The notes: generated by a model from the sequence alone, not told the origin. Shown: positions 16,312 through 25,532, counted from the first letter of the stretch. The stretch is DNA of 64,000 nt from Clostridiales bacterium UBA1701 (GCA_002320035.1 DCJL01000032.1:1-64000), one strand, 5' to 3'. Numbers and translations are program-made.

Positions 16312-18666
16312 CTATCCCTTTGTCATATGCTGGGCGGCGGCTCGAAGCATGAGCTTCTTGGGGCCGACGCCTTCAAAATTAACCTCTATCAAATAATCCC
16401 CGCCCATAGGGCTCATTTTAATGATGACACCGTCTCCGAAGGCCTTGTGCCGCACGCTGTCGCCCAGGGCGAAGGAGGCGGTGGCGCTCTCCTGCGCCGC
16501 AGGCGCGGCAACCTGGTGCTGCCGGTAGGGCGGGGCCTTATAGGCAAAGCCCAGGTCATGGGGCTTTTCCCGGTAGCCGTAGCCCTTGGGAATATTTTTC
16601 TCAATGTGCTCTTCGGGGATTTCGTCTACGAAGCGGGAGACGCGGTTGGCGGTGGTACGGCCAAAGAGCATGCGCTGCCGGGCGCAGACCATGTGCAGCC
16701 GCTCCTTGGCACGGGTTATGGCCACATAACACAGCCGCCGCTCTTCTTCCATCTCCTCCGCCTCGCCGATGGCCCGCATGCCGGGGAAAATACTCTCCTC
16801 CATGCCGACAATAAACACGGTAGGGAACTCCAGCCCCTTTGCACTGTGCATGGTCATCATCACAACGCAGTCGGCTTCTTTGTCATAGTTGTCCATGTCC
16901 GTATAGAGGGCCACGTTTGCCAGATAGCCCTCCAGCGTCGTGTCGCCGGATTCTTTCATGTAACCGATAATGCTGCTTTTGAGCTCCCGGACGTTTTCCG
17001 CCCGGGCGGTATCCTTGGGATCGGTGGAGTCCTCCAGGGCCTTGAGATACCCGGTCTTTTCCAGAAGTTCGTCATAAAGCAGGTCGGGAGTGTTTGCCTC
17101 AGAGAAGGCCCGGAGCTCGTTTATCATAGCCGCGAACTGCCGCATGCGCAATGCGGGCCGCTGGAGAGCGGGGTATTTGTCCGCCCGGCTCACAATGTCA
17201 AAAATGCTCGTCTGCTCCTGGGCGGCTAGCTGTCGGGCGATTTCCAGGCTGCGCTCGCCGATACCCCGGGGCGGGCTGTTTATGACTCTGCTCAGGCGCA
17301 GGTCATCCGAGGGGGCGGAAATAAGGCTCAAATAGGCAAGCAGATCCTTTACCTCGGCCCGGTCAAAGAAGCGCAGACCGCCGATAATGCGGTAGGGGAT
17401 GCCGTTGCGTTTAAAGGCAAATTCAAGCTGGCTGGACTGCGCGTTCATCCTGTACAGAACCGCGTGGTCCCGCCAGTTGGCTCCCTGACCATAGGCCCCC
17501 AGAATGGTAGAGGCCACATACTGCGCCTCGTCGTTCTCATTGTCTGCCACATAGAGCTTGATTGGCTCGCCGCTGCCGTGATTTGTCCAGAGCTCCTTGC
17601 CCTTTCGGCCCAGATTATTGCAAATGACAGCGTTTGCCGCGTCCAGAATATGGCTTGTGCTGCGGTAATTCTGTTCCAGACGGATAACTCGGCAGTTTTT
17701 ATATTGGCTCTCAAAGGAGAGGATGTTCTCTATTGTGGCGCCCCGGAATTTATAAATGCTCTGGTCATCGTCGCCAACCACGCAGATATTGCCCCAGCCC
17801 CCCGCCAGCGTGGAGGCCAGAAGATACTGAAGATGGTTCGTATCCTGGTACTCGTCGATGAGCACATACTGAAAGCGCCTCTGCCAGTAGCTTCGGACAT
17901 CCTCCTGCTCATCCAACAGCTTGACGGTGAAATAAATCAAATCGTCAAAGTCCATGGCATTGGCGGCAAAACAGCGGCGCATATACTCCACGTATATCTC
18001 CCCGACTTTTATCCTTCTGATGTCTCCGGAGGCTCTGGCCTGGCGGAGATATTCCTCTGCGGGCAGGCGGCTGTCCTTTGCCCGGCTTATTTCAGCCAGA
18101 ACGGCCTTGGGAGGGAAGCTTTTGTCATCCAGATTCAGGTCTTTTATTATGCGCTTTATAAGGCTCTGGCTGTCGGCGGCGTCATAGATGGTAAAGCTGC
18201 TGCTGAAGCCCAGCCTTTCCGCGTCCCGCCGGAGTATGCGCACGCAGGCGGAGTGAAAGGTACAGGCCCAGATGTCGCTGGACTCCGGGCCAAGCATCCG
18301 CGCAAGCCGGTCCTTTAATTCCCCCGCGGCTTTGTTGGTGAAGGTTATGGCCAGGATCCGCCACGGCTCCACCGGGGCGAGGGGTGCAAGCTCCCTTGCC
18401 GCGTCTCCTCCCGCCTGGAGCACACGCAGCTTTTCTTCGTCCGCATCTGCGGGAAGCTCGCCGCTGTCGGAGGCTTTTCCGAATTTCAGCAGGTTTGCGA
18501 TGCGGTTTATCAGCACCGTGGTCTTCCCGCTTCCGGCCCCGGCCAATATGAGCAGCGGCCCCTCCGTGGCCAGCACCGCTTCCTGCTGTCTGTCATTAAG
18601 CGCGGCAAATTCGGCGCGCACAACCGCACGCCGCGCTTCCATGTATCTTTTTTCAAAATCTTTCAT
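16312..18666 (-). CDS. pcrA: ATP-dependent DNA helicase PcrA/UvrD type
   Basis: A superfamily 1A 3'-5' helicase of 784 residues. The Walker A motif LAGAGSGKTT is at 41-50, Walker B is VLIDEYQDT, and there are QNYRST, GLEFPTVF and VAITRAKERL motifs. The C-terminal tail ends in a small Tudor-like domain (FGDGVIIKMSPMGGDY), as in PcrA. A charged insertion of about 30 residues (ASDSGELPADADEEK region) separates motif I from motif Ia. It acts in nucleotide excision repair and replication-fork upkeep. The start is one of two adjacent ATGs (18669 or 18666); the reading frame extends upstream, but similarity begins here. Confidence 0.93.
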   Translation of the reverse strand: MKDFEKRYMEARRAVVRAEFAALNDRQQEAVLATEGPLLILAGAGSGKTTVLINRIANLLKFGKASDSGELPADADEEKLRVLQAGGDAARELAPLAPVEPWRILAITFTNKAAGELKDRLARMLGPESSDIWACTFHSACVRILRRDAERLGFSSSFTIYDAADSQSLIKRIIKDLNLDDKSFPPKAVLAEISRAKDSRLPAEEYLRQARASGDIRRIKVGEIYVEYMRRCFAANAMDFDDLIYFTVKLLDEQEDVRSYWQRRFQYVLIDEYQDTNHLQYLLASTLAGGWGNICVVGDDDQSIYKFRGATIENILSFESQYKNCRVIRLEQNYRSTSHILDAANAVICNNLGRKGKELWTNHGSGEPIKLYVADNENDEAQYVASTILGAYGQGANWRDHAVLYRMNAQSSQLEFAFKRNGIPYRIIGGLRFFDRAEVKDLLAYLSLISAPSDDLRLSRVINSPPRGIGERSLEIARQLAAQEQTSIFDIVSRADKYPALQRPALRMRQFAAMINELRAFSEANTPDLLYDELLEKTGYLKALEDSTDPKDTARAENVRELKSSIIGYMKESGDTTLEGYLANVALYTDMDNYDKEADCVVMMTMHSAKGLEFPTVFIVGMEESIFPGMRAIGEAEEMEEERRLCYVAITRAKERLHMVCARQRMLFGRTTANRVSRFVDEIPEEHIEKNIPKGYGYREKPHDLGFAYKAPPYRQHQVAAPAAQESATASFALGDSVRHKAFGDGVIIKMSPMGGDYLIEVNFEGVGPKKLMLRAAAQHMTKG

Positions 18667-18737
18667 CATGGCGTCGATTTTAGCATAAAAGCAGGCTTTT
18701 AACAAGACGCAAAATCCGTTGAAAAAAAGCGGGCGCC

Positions 18738-18935
18738 GTGATAAACTCAAATGACACAGGAAGACGGCCCCACGAAATTCTTCTGGAGGTGTTGGGGGAT
18801 AGAAATATTCCCATACTGGCAGATTTTGACTGCTGTCACACACATCCGATGCTTACCCTGCCCATTGGATGTGAATTCAGCCTTGATGCGGGCGAAGGGA
18901 CAGTCATGCTGATGGAGCCGCCTTTGGCCGACTGA
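18738..18935 (+). pseudogene. C-terminal fragment of an S66 LD-carboxypeptidase (LdcA-like)
   Basis: The frame encodes 65 residues. From about residue 12 on they match the end of muramoyltetrapeptide carboxypeptidases: EVLGDRNIPILADFDCCHTH, then PMLTLPIGC and LDAGEGTVMLMEP. This covers only the last strand region, including the catalytic His of the S66 triad, without the Ser/Glu parts. There is no ribosome site at the GTG. It is a leftover of a larger gene, probably deleted when the adjacent pcrA end was formed. Confidence 0.65.
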
Positions 18936-19000
18936 GCAAAGCCGATGCACAGGTGTCTTTCAAAAAAGAAACAAAATAGAGACAAAATTTTTAATAAATA

Positions 19001-19030
19001 TTGACAAAGATGAGGAAAATGGGTTATTAT
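19001..19030 (+). promoter_or_regulatory. Sigma-A type promoter of the GH25 lysozyme gene
   Basis: A perfect TTGACA (19001-19006), an 18-bp spacer and TATTAT (19025-19030), about 85 bp upstream of the start codon. It lies in an A/T-rich stretch that differs from the surrounding DNA. Confidence 0.75.
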
Positions 19031-19113
19031 GTCAACAGAGCTGTATTCAGCCTGTGGGCATAAGGCCCATTTGTCCCTTTTTGGGGAACAACAGGAAAAG
19101 AGAGAATTTCGCC

Positions 19114-20973
19114 ATGAAGAATTTTTTTAAGAAACTCTGGGCCATTCTGAACGACGAGCGAAATGAAAAAGCGCTGGTCATTCTGCTGCCCTGCGTTGCC
19201 CTGCTTGTCTGCGCGCTGATCCTTGCTCCCCAGGTGGCGGCCCTGGCAAGGCGCAACGCGGATATGAACGCGAAGGACACCGTCATAGAGACCCCGGCGC
19301 CCACGGTCCAGCCGGCCGCCGCCAGCCAAGACGCAAGCCCTGCCGTCCAGAGCCCGCTGCCCTCAGCGAGGCCCAGCCAGGCCCCGGCACCCACGGCGAG
19401 CCCCGGACCCAGCCAGACCCCGGCGCCCACGGCGAGCCCCGGACCCAGCCAGACCCCGGCGCCCACGGCGAGCCCCAGACCCAGCCAGACCCCGGTGCCG
19501 GCAGCCACAAAGACCCAGCTCAAAGCAAGCTCCACGGAAAAGGATTTATATATTACCGTCTGCGGCAGCGACGGAAAGCCCATAAGCGGCCATGAGTTTA
19601 CCCTCTCTGTCACCTATCCCGGCGGAGCCACCTATAATTTTGATACAGAGACCGATGGGAGCTGCTACCTTGTTAAACTTGAGGGCGGTGAGTACAGCGT
19701 CAAGATGAAGGCCCAGAGCGGCTATGCCGCGGCATCCGCCATAAAGTGCAGCGTCAAGGAGCAGGTGGAGTACGAGCAGATAAAGGACATCGAGGCCGTG
19801 GTGGAAATAAAGGACGTGACAGAGATTCCTGAGGATGAGATGAAGCCGGAGGATCCGGCCTCGGCCCCCAGCGATGTGGTGGCCGAGGTTATTATCACAC
19901 CGCCCGAGGCCAGCGGCGAGGGCTCGGTCATAGTGGAAGAGATCCCCGTGCTGGATGCAAACGGCAATCCCACCTATACATACACATACAGCACCGGTCC
20001 CAACGGATACCTGCTTTTTAGAGGCAGCCAGCAGGAGAGCAATATTCTGCCGGTCGATGAAGATGGGGATGGGGTGCTGGACTTCGGCCAGTATTTTGTC
20101 CTGCCTGCAACTCCCGAGGAGGGCAGCGAGTCCGAGCTGACAGCAAAGGGATACTATGTGAGCGTAGCGCTTTTCAACGCCGACAATACCCCAGTTAGTG
20201 AATATGAGATAAACGCCGAGCCTGTCACCCAGCGCGTAACAACCGCTGTCGGCTGGCAGAATGCAGACGGAAAAATGTACTATTATGACAGTCAGGGCCA
20301 GAAGGTCACCGGGCTCAAGAAGATAGACGGCAGAATTTACTACTTTGACCAGAACGGCGTCCGGGCTCAGTCTGTGGGAATTGACGTGTCCTTTTATAAC
20401 AAGGACATAAACTGGCAGGCGGTAAAGGCCCAGGGCATAGACTTTGCAATCATCCGCCTGGGCGGCCGTACCTGGCGGACGGGAGAACTGTACGATGATT
20501 CCATGACGCAGGAGTATCTCCGGGAGGCCCGGGCTGCGGGCCTGAGGATAGGCGCTTATTTTTACTCCACCGCCGTGAACAATGTGGAGGCGGTCCAGGA
20601 GGCCAGCGTTGCGCTCAACACCCTTAACGGCTTCTCGCTGGATTTCCCGCTCTTTATCGACATGGAGTATTCCGGGATCTATCCCGAGGGCAGAGCGGAC
20701 AAGCTCAGCGCCCAGACCCGGGAGGATGTGATCAACGCTTTCTGCCAGACCGTCATAAACAGCGGATACAGCGCGGGCGTGTATTCCGGCCAGTATTTTA
20801 TGCAGACTGCTCTCAACTTTGATCATATTGATCAATATACCATCTGGCTTGCCAGCTATACCTCCAACAACAAGCTTCCCGCTTTTGAGGGGAAGTATAA
20901 CATCTGGCAGTTCACCGACCGGGGCCAGATAAACGGCATCAGCGGCAATGTGGATATGAATGTAATCTTCTGA
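19114..20973 (+). CDS. GH25 lysozyme with Ala/Pro linker and cell-wall-binding repeats
   Basis: A cell-wall hydrolase of 619 residues. A membrane anchor (about 25-48) leads to a Pro/Ala/Thr/Ser linker with 12-residue repeats. Next come a beta-sandwich of Cna-B type (DLYITVCGSDGKPISG region), an acidic spacer, two choline-binding-type repeats (GWQNADGKMYYY, GRIYYFDQNG) and a C-terminal GH25 muramidase of about 200 residues. The catalytic region starts GIDVSFYNKDINW and contains the acid FIDMEYSG. It should cleave the MurNAc-GlcNAc bond at the cell surface. The ATG at 19114 is preferred over the frame's first GTG because it starts the membrane anchor and has an AGAGAGAA site. Confidence 0.9.
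   Translation: MKNFFKKLWAILNDERNEKALVILLPCVALLVCALILAPQVAALARRNADMNAKDTVIETPAPTVQPAAASQDASPAVQSPLPSARPSQAPAPTASPGPSQTPAPTASPGPSQTPAPTASPRPSQTPVPAATKTQLKASSTEKDLYITVCGSDGKPISGHEFTLSVTYPGGATYNFDTETDGSCYLVKLEGGEYSVKMKAQSGYAAASAIKCSVKEQVEYEQIKDIEAVVEIKDVTEIPEDEMKPEDPASAPSDVVAEVIITPPEASGEGSVIVEEIPVLDANGNPTYTYTYSTGPNGYLLFRGSQQESNILPVDEDGDGVLDFGQYFVLPATPEEGSESELTAKGYYVSVALFNADNTPVSEYEINAEPVTQRVTTAVGWQNADGKMYYYDSQGQKVTGLKKIDGRIYYFDQNGVRAQSVGIDVSFYNKDINWQAVKAQGIDFAIIRLGGRTWRTGELYDDSMTQEYLREARAAGLRIGAYFYSTAVNNVEAVQEASVALNTLNGFSLDFPLFIDMEYSGIYPEGRADKLSAQTREDVINAFCQTVINSGYSAGVYSGQYFMQTALNFDHIDQYTIWLASYTSNNKLPAFEGKYNIWQFTDRGQINGISGNVDMNVIF
19372..19500 (+). repeat. 36-bp in-frame tandem repeats in linker
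   Basis: Three full units start at 19372, 19408 and 19444, with a partial fourth from 19480. Each encodes PSQTPAPTASPG with few substitutions. The near identity at the DNA level suggests recent slippage, so copy number may vary between strains. Confidence 0.85.
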
Positions 20974-20976
20974 ACG

Positions 20977-21013
20977 AAAATGAACTCTCCCTGCGGGGAG
21001 GGTTCATTTTTTC
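20977..21013 (+). terminator. Terminator of GH25 lysozyme gene
   Basis: AAAATGAACTCTCCC pairs with GGGAGGGTTCATTTT around a TGCG loop and is followed by TTCTT, a few bases after the stop codon. Confidence 0.88.
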
Positions 21014-21042
21014 TTGTGATGGTCGGAAAACCATGGTACAAT
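21014..21042 (+). promoter_or_regulatory. Promoter of FliB-like gene
   Basis: TTGTGA (21014-21019), a 17-bp spacer and TACAAT (21037-21042). The -10 lies inside the longest possible reading frame, which argues for a start at 21054 or 21060 and a very short leader. Confidence 0.5.
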
Positions 21043-21053
21043 CGGCCCGGGTG

Positions 21054-21959
21054 ATGAACATGCTTTATGCCGAGCCGGATTTCTTCCGGGACTTTTCCTG
21101 CCTAGCCTCCCGATGCCGCCATAGCTGCTGTGTGGGCTGGGAGATAGATATTGACGGGGAAACAGCGGGTTATTACAAAAGCATATCGGGCAGACTGGGA
21201 GCAGAGCTCAGGGAAAAAACCGCCATGGAGCCGGAGCCCCATTTCAGGCTGGACGGGGAAGAACGCTGTCCCTTTCTGAATGAAGAGGGCCTTTGCAGGC
21301 TTATTCTGGCGCTGGGGGAGGATGCACTCTGCGATATTTGCCGGGAGCACCCAAGATTTTACAACGACTTCCCCGGCCGCCACGAGCGGGGTTTGGGCCT
21401 CTGCTGCGAGGCGGCGGCCAGCTTGCTGCTCAGAGGCCGGGAGCCGCTGAAAATTCTTGAGCGGGGAGACGAGGAAGGAGCGAAAACGCCGCTTCTGATC
21501 CTGCGGGAGAAGATTTTCGGACTTCTGGGGAATAAGGAAAAACCTCTTTTTTTCAAAATGCGGGAGGCCGCCCGGCTCTGCGGCATGAAAATGCCGGAGC
21601 CGGACATGGCTTTTTGGGCGGGCTTCTATCTGACGCTTGAGCGCCTGGACAAAAACTGGACGCATGCGCTTACACTCCTGTTGAACAAAGGAAAAACGGT
21701 TAACATAACGCAAGAACTTGACCAAATTGAATATGAACGCATCGCCGAGTATTTTGTCTATCGTCACTTTGCTTCTGCAAAAGGCCCGGAGGAAGCGGGA
21801 GAGCGGCTGGCTTTCGCGTTTCTCAGCGCCGCCTTTGTCTGCGCGCTGGATGTGCTGGAGGGAAAAAGCGCGGAGCATCTGCGCCTTTATTCCGCCGAAA
21901 TTGAGTATTCGGATGAGAACATAGGGAAGATATTGGCAGAAATCCGCCGGAGGGCGTAA
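21054..21959 (+). CDS. FliB family (flagellin lysine N-methylase-like) protein
   Basis: A protein of about 301 residues with the Cys pattern of the FliB family: CLASRCRHSCCVGWEIDI near the N terminus, CPFLNEEGLCRL, then LCDICREHPRFYN and a later GLCCEAAA. These cysteines probably bind an Fe-S cluster or zinc. The founding member methylates lysines of Salmonella flagellin, but no flagellar gene is in this window and many Clostridia carry solitary copies. The substrate is therefore open. The start is uncertain (21033, 21054 or 21060). Confidence 0.8.
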   Translation: MNMLYAEPDFFRDFSCLASRCRHSCCVGWEIDIDGETAGYYKSISGRLGAELREKTAMEPEPHFRLDGEERCPFLNEEGLCRLILALGEDALCDICREHPRFYNDFPGRHERGLGLCCEAAASLLLRGREPLKILERGDEEGAKTPLLILREKIFGLLGNKEKPLFFKMREAARLCGMKMPEPDMAFWAGFYLTLERLDKNWTHALTLLLNKGKTVNITQELDQIEYERIAEYFVYRHFASAKGPEEAGERLAFAFLSAAFVCALDVLEGKSAEHLRLYSAEIEYSDENIGKILAEIRRRA

Positions 21960-22028
21960 TAAGGGCTTTACTTTTGCGCCTGAAATATGATAACATTATT
22001 TGCTAAAACTTATCAGAGGAAGAAAATA

Positions 22029-23621
22029 ATGCCGGATTTGAAAAAAGAAATCGAACGCCGCAGAACCTTTGCGATCATTTCCCACCCGGACGCGGGTAAA
22101 ACGACCCTGACGGAGAAACTGCTCCTTTACGGCGGGGCCATTCAGATGGCCGGTTCCGTAAAGGGCAAGGCAACTGCCCGCCATGCCGTGTCAGACTGGA
22201 TGGAGCTGGAGAAACAGCGCGGAATCTCCATTACCTCCTCCGTCATGCAGTTTGAGTATGAGGGATACTGCATCAACATTCTGGACACCCCGGGGCACCA
22301 GGACTTTTCAGAGGATACCTACCGGACCCTTATGGCGGCGGATTCGGCCGTTATGGTCATTGACGCGGCCAAGGGCATCGAGCCCCAGACCAGAAAGCTA
22401 TTTAAAATATGCGCGATGCGGCACATTCCCATTTTCACCTTCATCAACAAGCTGGACAGAGAGGCCCGAAGCCCCTACGAGCTGATGGAGGAGCTGGAAA
22501 ATGAGTTTGGCATCGGCACCTACCCCATGAACTGGCCCATCGGCTGCGGCAGGGACTTCAAAGGCGTGTACGACCGGGAGAAGAGAGAAATTCTGGCCTT
22601 TAACGAGTTCCACCGGGGCCAGAACAAGATCCAGGCCATTGAATGCCGCCTGGACGAGGCGGATAAGCTGGACGGGCTTATCGGCGCCCGGCTCCGCCAG
22701 ACCCTTTCGGATGATATTGAGCTTCTGGACGGCGCCGGCTATGAGTTTGACCTGGAAGAGGTGCGCCGGGGCAAGCTGAGCCCTGTGTTTTTCGGCTCCG
22801 CTCTTAACAATTTTGGCATTGAGCCTTTTCTGGAGCGCTTCCTGAAAATGACCATGCCGCCCCTGCCCAGAATTTCCAATAACGATATCATTGATCCTTT
22901 CGACTCCCGATTCTCCGCCTTTGTTTTCAAGATCCAGGCCAACATGAACAAGGCCCACAGGGACCGCGTTGCTTTTATGCGCATCTGCTCCGGCCGTTTT
23001 GAGCGGGACAGGGATTACTTTCACGTTCAGGGCGGCAAGACTCTGCGCCTGGCCCAGCCCCAGCAGCTGATGGCGCAGGAGAGGGCGATTATAGATGAGG
23101 CCTATGCCGGAGATATCATCGGCGTTTTTGATCCCGGTATCTTCTCCATTGGGGATACCATCTGCGAAAAGGGCATGAACGCCTGCTTCGAGGGGATCCC
23201 AACTTTCGCGCCCGAGCATTTTGCCGCCGTGGAGCGCGTAGATACCATGAAGCGCAAGCAGTTTGAAAAAGGCATTACCCAGATTGCCCAGGAGGGCGCC
23301 ATTCAGATTTTCCATGAGCCTCACACGGGTGTTGAGGAGGTTATCGTGGGCGTTGTGGGCGTGCTGCAGTTCGAGGTGCTGGAATATCGGCTCAAGACCG
23401 AGTACGGCGTTGATATCCGCCGCCGCTCCATGCCCTATGAGCTGGTGCGCTGGGTGGATAACGAGGAGACGGACATCCCGGCCCTGAACCTTACCAGCGA
23501 TACCAAATGGGTACAGGACTTCAAGGGCAACAATCTGCTTCTGTTTACTTCCCAGTGGTGCATAAACTGGGCCTTACAGAAAAACGAGGGTCTGAGCCTT
23601 CGCGAATTTAATAAAGACTGA
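22029..23621 (+). CDS. prfC: Peptide chain release factor 3
   Basis: A translational GTPase of 530 residues that recycles RF1/RF2 from the ribosome after peptide release. The P-loop ISHPDAGKTTLTEKLL, G3 DTPGHQDFSEDT and G4 NKLDRE are intact, followed by the RF3-specific domains II and III and the C-terminal FEVLEYRLKTEYGV segment. The length matches the family. The ATG at 22029 has AGAGGAAG upstream. The in-frame ATG at 21987 lacks a site. It is followed by a cyclodeaminase gene 16 bases away. Confidence 0.96.
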   Translation: MPDLKKEIERRRTFAIISHPDAGKTTLTEKLLLYGGAIQMAGSVKGKATARHAVSDWMELEKQRGISITSSVMQFEYEGYCINILDTPGHQDFSEDTYRTLMAADSAVMVIDAAKGIEPQTRKLFKICAMRHIPIFTFINKLDREARSPYELMEELENEFGIGTYPMNWPIGCGRDFKGVYDREKREILAFNEFHRGQNKIQAIECRLDEADKLDGLIGARLRQTLSDDIELLDGAGYEFDLEEVRRGKLSPVFFGSALNNFGIEPFLERFLKMTMPPLPRISNNDIIDPFDSRFSAFVFKIQANMNKAHRDRVAFMRICSGRFERDRDYFHVQGGKTLRLAQPQQLMAQERAIIDEAYAGDIIGVFDPGIFSIGDTICEKGMNACFEGIPTFAPEHFAAVERVDTMKRKQFEKGITQIAQEGAIQIFHEPHTGVEEVIVGVVGVLQFEVLEYRLKTEYGVDIRRRSMPYELVRWVDNEETDIPALNLTSDTKWVQDFKGNNLLLFTSQWCINWALQKNEGLSLREFNKD

Positions 23622-23637
23622 CGACAGGAGGGTAAAA

Positions 23638-24231
23638 ATGGCGGAAAAACTGGTCATAGAAATTTACAGGAATAAAAACTCCGAAGAGCTGACAAAGCTC
23701 ATAGCCGACCCCGGCAGCAGGCTTGAAACCGGCAGCGGCGCCGCTTTGACGGCGGCGGTGGCGGCAGCTTATCTGTGCCGCGCGGCGGCTGTAAGCGCCG
23801 GGGAGAAGCCCGGCGAGAGAGCGGACTATATTCTCAGAAATGCTGAAATCCTTCGCGGCTATATGGTGCACCTTATTGACGAGGATGTGAAAAGCCGCGG
23901 CCCCCTGAACAGGGCGCTGAAAGAGGGAGGCGAGCGAGAGATCGAAGCCGCCCGGCAGCCTGCGGTGAGTATCAGCGGTGAAATCGTCAACATGATGGGG
24001 AAGTGCCTGGAGCTTGGGCGGGAGCTGAAGGAACTCTGTCCTCCGGCGGCGCTGCACTATGTCCGCGAGAGCGCGGAGACGGCAATGGCCGCAGCAAGGA
24101 CCGCCGTGCATTACATCCTGGATATGTCCGCCAAGTGCAGCGACGAGACCTACCGCTTCGTTATCCACCGGGAAAACGAGATCACGCTCGGTCGATATCA
24201 GCCGATTTATGCCGAAATCGTTTCACAATAA
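23638..24231 (+). CDS. Cyclodeaminase/cyclohydrolase family protein (FchA-like)
   Basis: A helical protein of 197 residues of the FTCD_C family, which contains methenyltetrahydrofolate cyclohydrolase (FchA) and formiminotetrahydrofolate cyclodeaminase. The glycine-rich motif GSRLETGSGAALTAAVAAAYL near residue 30 and the helical core fit. In acetogens and purine/histidine fermenters it works in one-carbon folate metabolism. Here no folate gene is adjacent. GGAGGGT precedes the ATG, and a terminator follows. Confidence 0.85.
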   Translation: MAEKLVIEIYRNKNSEELTKLIADPGSRLETGSGAALTAAVAAAYLCRAAAVSAGEKPGERADYILRNAEILRGYMVHLIDEDVKSRGPLNRALKEGGEREIEAARQPAVSISGEIVNMMGKCLELGRELKELCPPAALHYVRESAETAMAAARTAVHYILDMSAKCSDETYRFVIHRENEITLGRYQPIYAEIVSQ

Positions 24232-24239
24232 AAGTTGAC

Positions 24240-24268
24240 CCGCCCCCGGATAGCCGGGGGCGGATTTT
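24240..24268 (+). terminator. Terminator after cyclodeaminase gene
   Basis: CCGCCCCCGG (24240-24249) pairs with CCGGGGGCGG (24254-24263), followed by ATTTTA. The next gene's ribosome site starts just after it. Confidence 0.75.
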
Positions 24269-24280
24269 ACAGGAGGGAGC

Positions 24281-25402
24281 ATGAAAAAATTCATTATAGC
24301 GCCCGATTCTTTTAAGGGGACGCTGACGGCGGAGGAGGTCTGCGATATCCTTGACGCCGCGGTTAAAAGAGCGGTTCCCGGGGCTGAAACAGTCCTCATC
24401 CCCATGTCGGACGGGGGCGAGGGAATGGTTGCGGCCTATACCCGCCTTTTAAGCGGAGAGAGTCACAGTGCGCAGGTCAGCGGCCCCCGGGGAGAAAAAC
24501 TTGCCTGTCCCTTCGGCCTCCTGCCTGACGGCACGGCGGTTGCGGAGATGGCGGGCTGTGCGGGCCTGCCTCTTATGGGCGGGCAGCTTGACCCCTTCCG
24601 CGCCAGCACCTTCGGCGTTGGCGAGCTGCTGCTGGCGCTTCGTGACCGGGGCTGCGATAAAGTCCTTATGGGCATCGGCGGCAGCGCAACCTGCGACTGC
24701 GGCATTGGCATGGCGGCGGCGCTGGGTTTCCGCTTTCTGGACGGAGAAGGAAAGGAGCTGGCCCCTTATGCCTGCAATATCGGCGCCGTGAGGCAGATCC
24801 TTCTCCCGGAAAAGCTGGAGCTGCCGGAGATAACTGTGGCCTGTGATGTGGACAATCCCCTCTGCGGCCCAAATGGCGCCTGCGCCGTGTTCGGCCCTCA
24901 GAAGGGACTGCAGCCGGAAGAAATACAGCCTCTTGACGAAGATATAAAAGCCTTTGCGGGGCTTATTGAGGAACGCCTGCATGTCCCGGTGCTGGATGTG
25001 CCCGGTGCGGGGGCTGCCGGCGGGCTTGGCGCTGCTTTGCTTGCCTTTTGCGGGGCAAAGCTCACTCCTGGGATTGAAATGCTGCTGGATGCGTCGGGGA
25101 TAGACCGGGAGCTTGAAAGCGCGGCGCTTGTACTGACCGGAGAGGGCAGGCTAGACGGGCAAAGCATGGCAGGCAAGGTTCCCGTGGGCGTGAGCCGCCG
25201 GGCGAATCGGGCCGGGGTTCCCTGCCTTGCCGTCTGCGGCTGTATCGGCAAAGGGGCCGAGGCGGTTTTGAGCCAGGGAATCAGCGCCTATTATGCCGCA
25301 AGCGAGGCCGGGCGGAGCATGGATGAGCTCAGAAAGACATGCCGCGCCGACCTCGCCGCCGCCGCGGACAGGGCCATGGCGGATTTCCTTTCAAAAAAAT
25401 AA
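24281..25402 (+). CDS. glxK: Glycerate kinase (GlxK/GarK family)
   Basis: An ATP-dependent glycerate kinase of 373 residues. It has the start IIAPDSFKGTLTAEEVCDIL, the PMSDGGEGMV motif, GIGGSATCDCGIGMAAALG and GEGRLDGQSMAGKVPVGV, all characteristic of the family. It phosphorylates D-glycerate to 2- or 3-phosphoglycerate, so it feeds serine or glyoxylate products into glycolysis. GGAGGGAGC precedes the ATG. It is monocistronic. Confidence 0.94.
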   Translation: MKKFIIAPDSFKGTLTAEEVCDILDAAVKRAVPGAETVLIPMSDGGEGMVAAYTRLLSGESHSAQVSGPRGEKLACPFGLLPDGTAVAEMAGCAGLPLMGGQLDPFRASTFGVGELLLALRDRGCDKVLMGIGGSATCDCGIGMAAALGFRFLDGEGKELAPYACNIGAVRQILLPEKLELPEITVACDVDNPLCGPNGACAVFGPQKGLQPEEIQPLDEDIKAFAGLIEERLHVPVLDVPGAGAAGGLGAALLAFCGAKLTPGIEMLLDASGIDRELESAALVLTGEGRLDGQSMAGKVPVGVSRRANRAGVPCLAVCGCIGKGAEAVLSQGISAYYAASEAGRSMDELRKTCRADLAAAADRAMADFLSKK

Positions 25403-25409
25403 AGACATT

Positions 25410-25439
25410 CACCGCAGTTCAAATCCGGCGGTGCTTTTT
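25410..25439 (+). terminator. Terminator after glycerate kinase
   Basis: CACCGC (25410-25415) pairs with GCGGTG (25428-25433), followed by CTTTTT, seven bases after the stop codon. Confidence 0.6.
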
Positions 25440-25466
25440 GAAAAAACTGTTAAAATTTCGGATTGC

Positions 25467-25495
25467 TTGCCATTTTCAGCCATGTAGTGTATAAT
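25467..25495 (+). promoter_or_regulatory. Sigma-A type promoter of the Sir2 operon
   Basis: TTGCCA (25467-25472), a 17-bp spacer and a perfect TATAAT (25490-25495), about 38 bp upstream of the Sir2 ATG. Confidence 0.7.
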
Positions 25496-25532
25496 ATCCT
25501 ATCACGCGTGCACAGCGCAGGGAGATGAGCAT

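Noticed and set aside
19372..19500. Regular 36-bp repeats considered as a CRISPR array
   Set aside because: Units are directly adjacent without spacers, stay in frame and encode a Pro/Ala linker inside a lysozyme gene.
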